A stretch of 64,000 nt of DNA, taken from Brevibacillus brevis (GTDB lineage: Bacteria; Bacillota; Bacilli; Brevibacillales; Brevibacillaceae). Numbering within the stretch: position 1 is the first letter of the stretch; each line of letters starts with the position of its first letter. This document shows positions 61,608 through 64,000 of this stretch, in pieces. The notes beneath the pieces were generated by a model that was not told where the DNA came from, did no database searches, and saw nothing but the letters and a program-made list of their open reading frames with translations. Both the position numbers and the translations under genes were made by a program. The stretch lies in contig NZ_LR134338.1 of assembly GCF_900637055.1 (NCBI RefSeq), positions 487,001 through 551,000 on the forward strand, given 5' to 3'.

Positions 61608-64000
61608 TTGCAGCATTTAACAAAAGAAAATGTAGGGGAAGTAATTGAGCTTTCGATGGTGCAGAAGCAATTGTTACACCAAGACATGATGACAACGGTG
61701 CGCTATCTGATCAAACAGCCTATCGAACGGGAAAGAGCTCAAGAAGCGTGGAATGAAATAGTCAGTGAGACGCCGCTAATGCGAACGGTTTTTCGTAAAC
61801 TAAAAAATAAACATGTACAAGTGGTTTTAAAGCAATTCCCGATTTCTATCGACTGGCACGACCTGCGAGGATTATCTCCTGAACAACAAGAGCAAAGGTA
61901 TCTTTCTGAGATTGCATCCCATCAGGAGCCTATTGCCTTTGAGGAAGGTCCATTGATCCGACTATCTGTGATGCAGATGGAGGAAAATCAAACGGTTATC
62001 ATTTGGACCAATCATGCATTGTGTATGGACGATGTCAGTCGCGGCCTTCTTCTGGAGGAATGGCTAAAGAGAGCAAAGGGCAATCATTCATCTAATCATC
62101 AGCGAACATTATTCAAAGACTATTTTATCTGGGAGTCAAGTCAAGATGGCTCCAGAGCGAAAAGCTATTGGATAGATAAAATCAATCACAATGATAACGA
62201 GTCCATATTTTATCCAGTACAGGGCGCACAAAAGGAAGCGAATCAGCAGACCAGCTGCCATGCTGTACTTTCCGAACCATTCTCCCAAACAATCAAGAGC
62301 ATGGCATTCAAACAAGGTGTCTCGATTGAAGCTGTCTTTCAGGCTGCTTGGCTGCTGTTATTAAATATGTATAGTGGGGATGAAAAGGTGGCGACTGGTG
62401 TTACCGTCTCCGGGAGACCTGAGTCACTGGAAGGGGCAGATACCATTGTTGGGCCATTGGCTCACAGCTTGCCAGTCTTCCTGACATTACATGCGAATCA
62501 AAACATATGTGATTTTGTAAAGATCGTTCAGGTAAGCTGGGAAGAATTGCAACAAAATCAATTCATTACACAAGAGATGATTCGTAACTATGCTGGAGTC
62601 CCGGAAGATCATCCTTTCATCGGAACAATAGTGACGGTAGTGAGTGGTGTAGGAGATGATTATGAATCGCTCGTCCTTTATCGAGGTGGCCTTCCCGCGC
62701 TTGAAATAATGGTGAGGGTTGGCCAGTCCATACAGATTCAATTCATTCATCCCCATGCTTCTGCCAAGCGCGATCTGGAAAGGCTACAGTCTCATTACAT
62801 CCGTATACTTGAGCAGGTTTGCTCGGATTTCGAAATGAAAATCAGCGATCTGAATGCCGTGACGGATGAAGAGCAAAACATGATGACGAACGTGATGGGC
62901 AATTTTGCGAAGTCACATCGAAACATGGATCAACTGGCTCAGCAAATCATAGAAGAACAGGTTAAGCGCAATCCTGATGCTGTCGCTGCTGTCTATATGA
63001 ACCACTCTATTACCTACAGAGAATTGAATGAAACTTCCAATCGTTTGGCTCATTGGCTCCGCAAAGAAGGATTTGGTAGAAATGATCTGGCTGCCATCTT
63101 TTTAGAGAGAAGCATCGATATGTTGGTTGGCATTCTGGCCGTTCTAAAAGCAGGGGGCTGCTATGTTCCGCTGGATACCGCTCACCCTGATCAACGATTG
63201 GTTACGATTATGGAAAATAGCAAGGCGAAAGTTATACTGACCGAGGAGAGTTATCAGTCACGCAGCATGACATTGGCAATGGAAGTAGCGCAAAAACCAA
63301 TCGTGTTTTGCTTGAACGAGGGCAACGGCGTAAGTCCGGATAAGACTTCTTTGCAAACAGCGGATACGTATGATCCTGAGATCATTAATGCCTTTGATGA
63401 TTTGGCAAATGTCTTTTTTACTTCGGGCTCTACCGGAATACCAAAAGGAGCAATGATTGAGCACAGAGGAATGTTGAATCACCTATTTGCAAAAATCGAT
63501 GTGCTCGGCCTGAATCAAGACAGCATTGTTGTACAGAATGCTTCCCATTGCTTCGATATATCGGTGTGGCAATTCCTGGCTCCCCTGATGGTAGGGGGGA
63601 AAGTGGTGATTTATAACAACGAGACAGCAACTGACCCGGAGTTATTGTTTCATTCCATAAGCCGTGACAAGGTAACGGTGATTCAAATGGTTCCAGCAAT
63701 GATTGAAGCCGTGCACAACTCTGCGCTGGCTCTCTCTCCGGAACAACAAGCCTTGCCACACTTGCAATATATGATCTCTACTGGTGAGGGACTGCCGGTA
63801 ACACTGTGTAAAAAGTGGCAGACCTTGTACCCTGAAGGCATTGTAGTGAACACATATGGAGCGACAGAATGCTCGGATGATACGATGCATGAAATCATTG
63901 ATCGTTCTTATCAGCATGATGATTATCCGTATGTTGCGTTGGGCAACTCCATCGACCATATGAAGCACTATTTGCTGGACAAATGGATGCGTCCGGTTCC
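61608..64000 (+). CDS. Nonribosomal peptide synthetase, (degenerate C)-A..., incomplete at window end
   Basis: Open frame with no stop to the end of the window (797 residues seen). The start is probably the TTG at 61608, eight bases after GAGGTG; no ATG is better placed near it. Residues about 1-430 are condensation-like (FEEGPLIRLSVMQ, GVTVSGRPES), but the catalytic motif reads NHALCMDDVS near 135 in place of HHxxxDG. Residues from about 440 are an adenylation domain with FTSGSTGIPKG near 604 and NTYGATECSDD; the hand-read code is DIWQITTDD. Fourth synthetase gene of the operon. Remaining domains lie outside the window. Confidence 0.9.
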   Translation, partial: MQHLTKENVGEVIELSMVQKQLLHQDMMTTVRYLIKQPIERERAQEAWNEIVSETPLMRTVFRKLKNKHVQVVLKQFPISIDWHDLRGLSPEQQEQRYLSEIASHQEPIAFEEGPLIRLSVMQMEENQTVIIWTNHALCMDDVSRGLLLEEWLKRAKGNHSSNHQRTLFKDYFIWESSQDGSRAKSYWIDKINHNDNESIFYPVQGAQKEANQQTSCHAVLSEPFSQTIKSMAFKQGVSIEAVFQAAWLLLLNMYSGDEKVATGVTVSGRPESLEGADTIVGPLAHSLPVFLTLHANQNICDFVKIVQVSWEELQQNQFITQEMIRNYAGVPEDHPFIGTIVTVVSGVGDDYESLVLYRGGLPALEIMVRVGQSIQIQFIHPHASAKRDLERLQSHYIRILEQVCSDFEMKISDLNAVTDEEQNMMTNVMGNFAKSHRNMDQLAQQIIEEQVKRNPDAVAAVYMNHSITYRELNETSNRLAHWLRKEGFGRNDLAAIFLERSIDMLVGILAVLKAGGCYVPLDTAHPDQRLVTIMENSKAKVILTEESYQSRSMTLAMEVAQKPIVFCLNEGNGVSPDKTSLQTADTYDPEIINAFDDLANVFFTSGSTGIPKGAMIEHRGMLNHLFAKIDVLGLNQDSIVVQNASHCFDISVWQFLAPLMVGGKVVIYNNETATDPELLFHSISRDKVTVIQMVPAMIEAVHNSALALSPEQQALPHLQYMISTGEGLPVTLCKKWQTLYPEGIVVNTYGATECSDDTMHEIIDRSYQHDDYPYVALGNSIDHMKHYLLDKWMRPV

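Noticed and set aside
45963..64000. Assignment to gramicidin, tyrocidine or edeine biosynthesis
   Set aside because: Domain order, lack of epimerisation and formylation domains, and the lone C-lobes do not match the gramicidin or tyrocidine lines; for edeine I could not establish a match from domain order alone.

Overview
The window looks like a stretch of chromosome from a Gram-positive, spore-former-type Firmicute, most likely Brevibacillus or a close Paenibacillaceae relative. This is inference. It rests on the gpmI-eno and secG-rnr-smpB-ssrA order, strong AGGAGG-type ribosome binding sites, Fur-type iron regulation, an ECF sigma factor of the SigX kind and a large nonribosomal peptide synthetase (NRPS) cluster. 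No database search was possible; names come from reading motifs in the translated sequence.

Layout. 1-2402: end of a glycolytic operon (gpmI, eno). 2408-3695: a short-chain dehydrogenase divergent from its MerR-type regulator. 3773-8369: an iron-siderophore ABC importer, with the lipoprotein on + and two permeases plus the ATPase on -, around a Fur-box region; a gap of about 490 bases before the ATPase gene holds two inverted-repeat structures. 8376-10190: ECF sigma factor and membrane anti-sigma protein. 10190-12227: FetAB-type metal exporter and a membrane-anchored cytochrome c. 12509-16535: secG, rnr, smpB and the tmRNA gene ssrA.

An accessory zone runs from 16422 to about 23760. The last 114 bases of ssrA are repeated at 20257-20370 with two differences. 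The only clear gene between the copies encodes a helicase-phospholipase D fusion resembling the anti-phage protein of Mokosh type II; no integrase is present. Beyond the second copy lie a frameshifted membrane-protein gene and a short remnant of a second copy of the helicase-PLD gene. Next, on the - strand, come two paralogous 31-32-residue peptide genes, a terminator, and a 496-residue protein with an HExxH motif, a layout like a peptide-precursor and processing-enzyme operon. A strongly folded RNA-like segment (about 23371-23620) precedes brnQ.

25321-39831 holds a prolyl-4-hydroxylase-like oxygenase, a diguanylate cyclase, an S9 peptidase, two small helical proteins, an RDD membrane protein, a helical-repeat protein, a MalT/LuxR-type regulator and a two-component system whose kinase gene overlaps a lipoprotein gene. 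39979-44946 encodes a 1655-residue secreted repeat protein (DNRLRE-like, cadherin-like, 12 alternating Ig-like repeats, four Big_2-like domains).

45963-64000 is the start of an NRPS cluster. Its architecture is unusual: the first protein begins with only the C-terminal lobe of a condensation domain, two proteins end in condensation domains, the third is a stand-alone condensation domain plus another lone C-lobe without adenylation or carrier domains, and the fourth begins with a condensation domain whose catalytic motif is degenerate and runs off the window.
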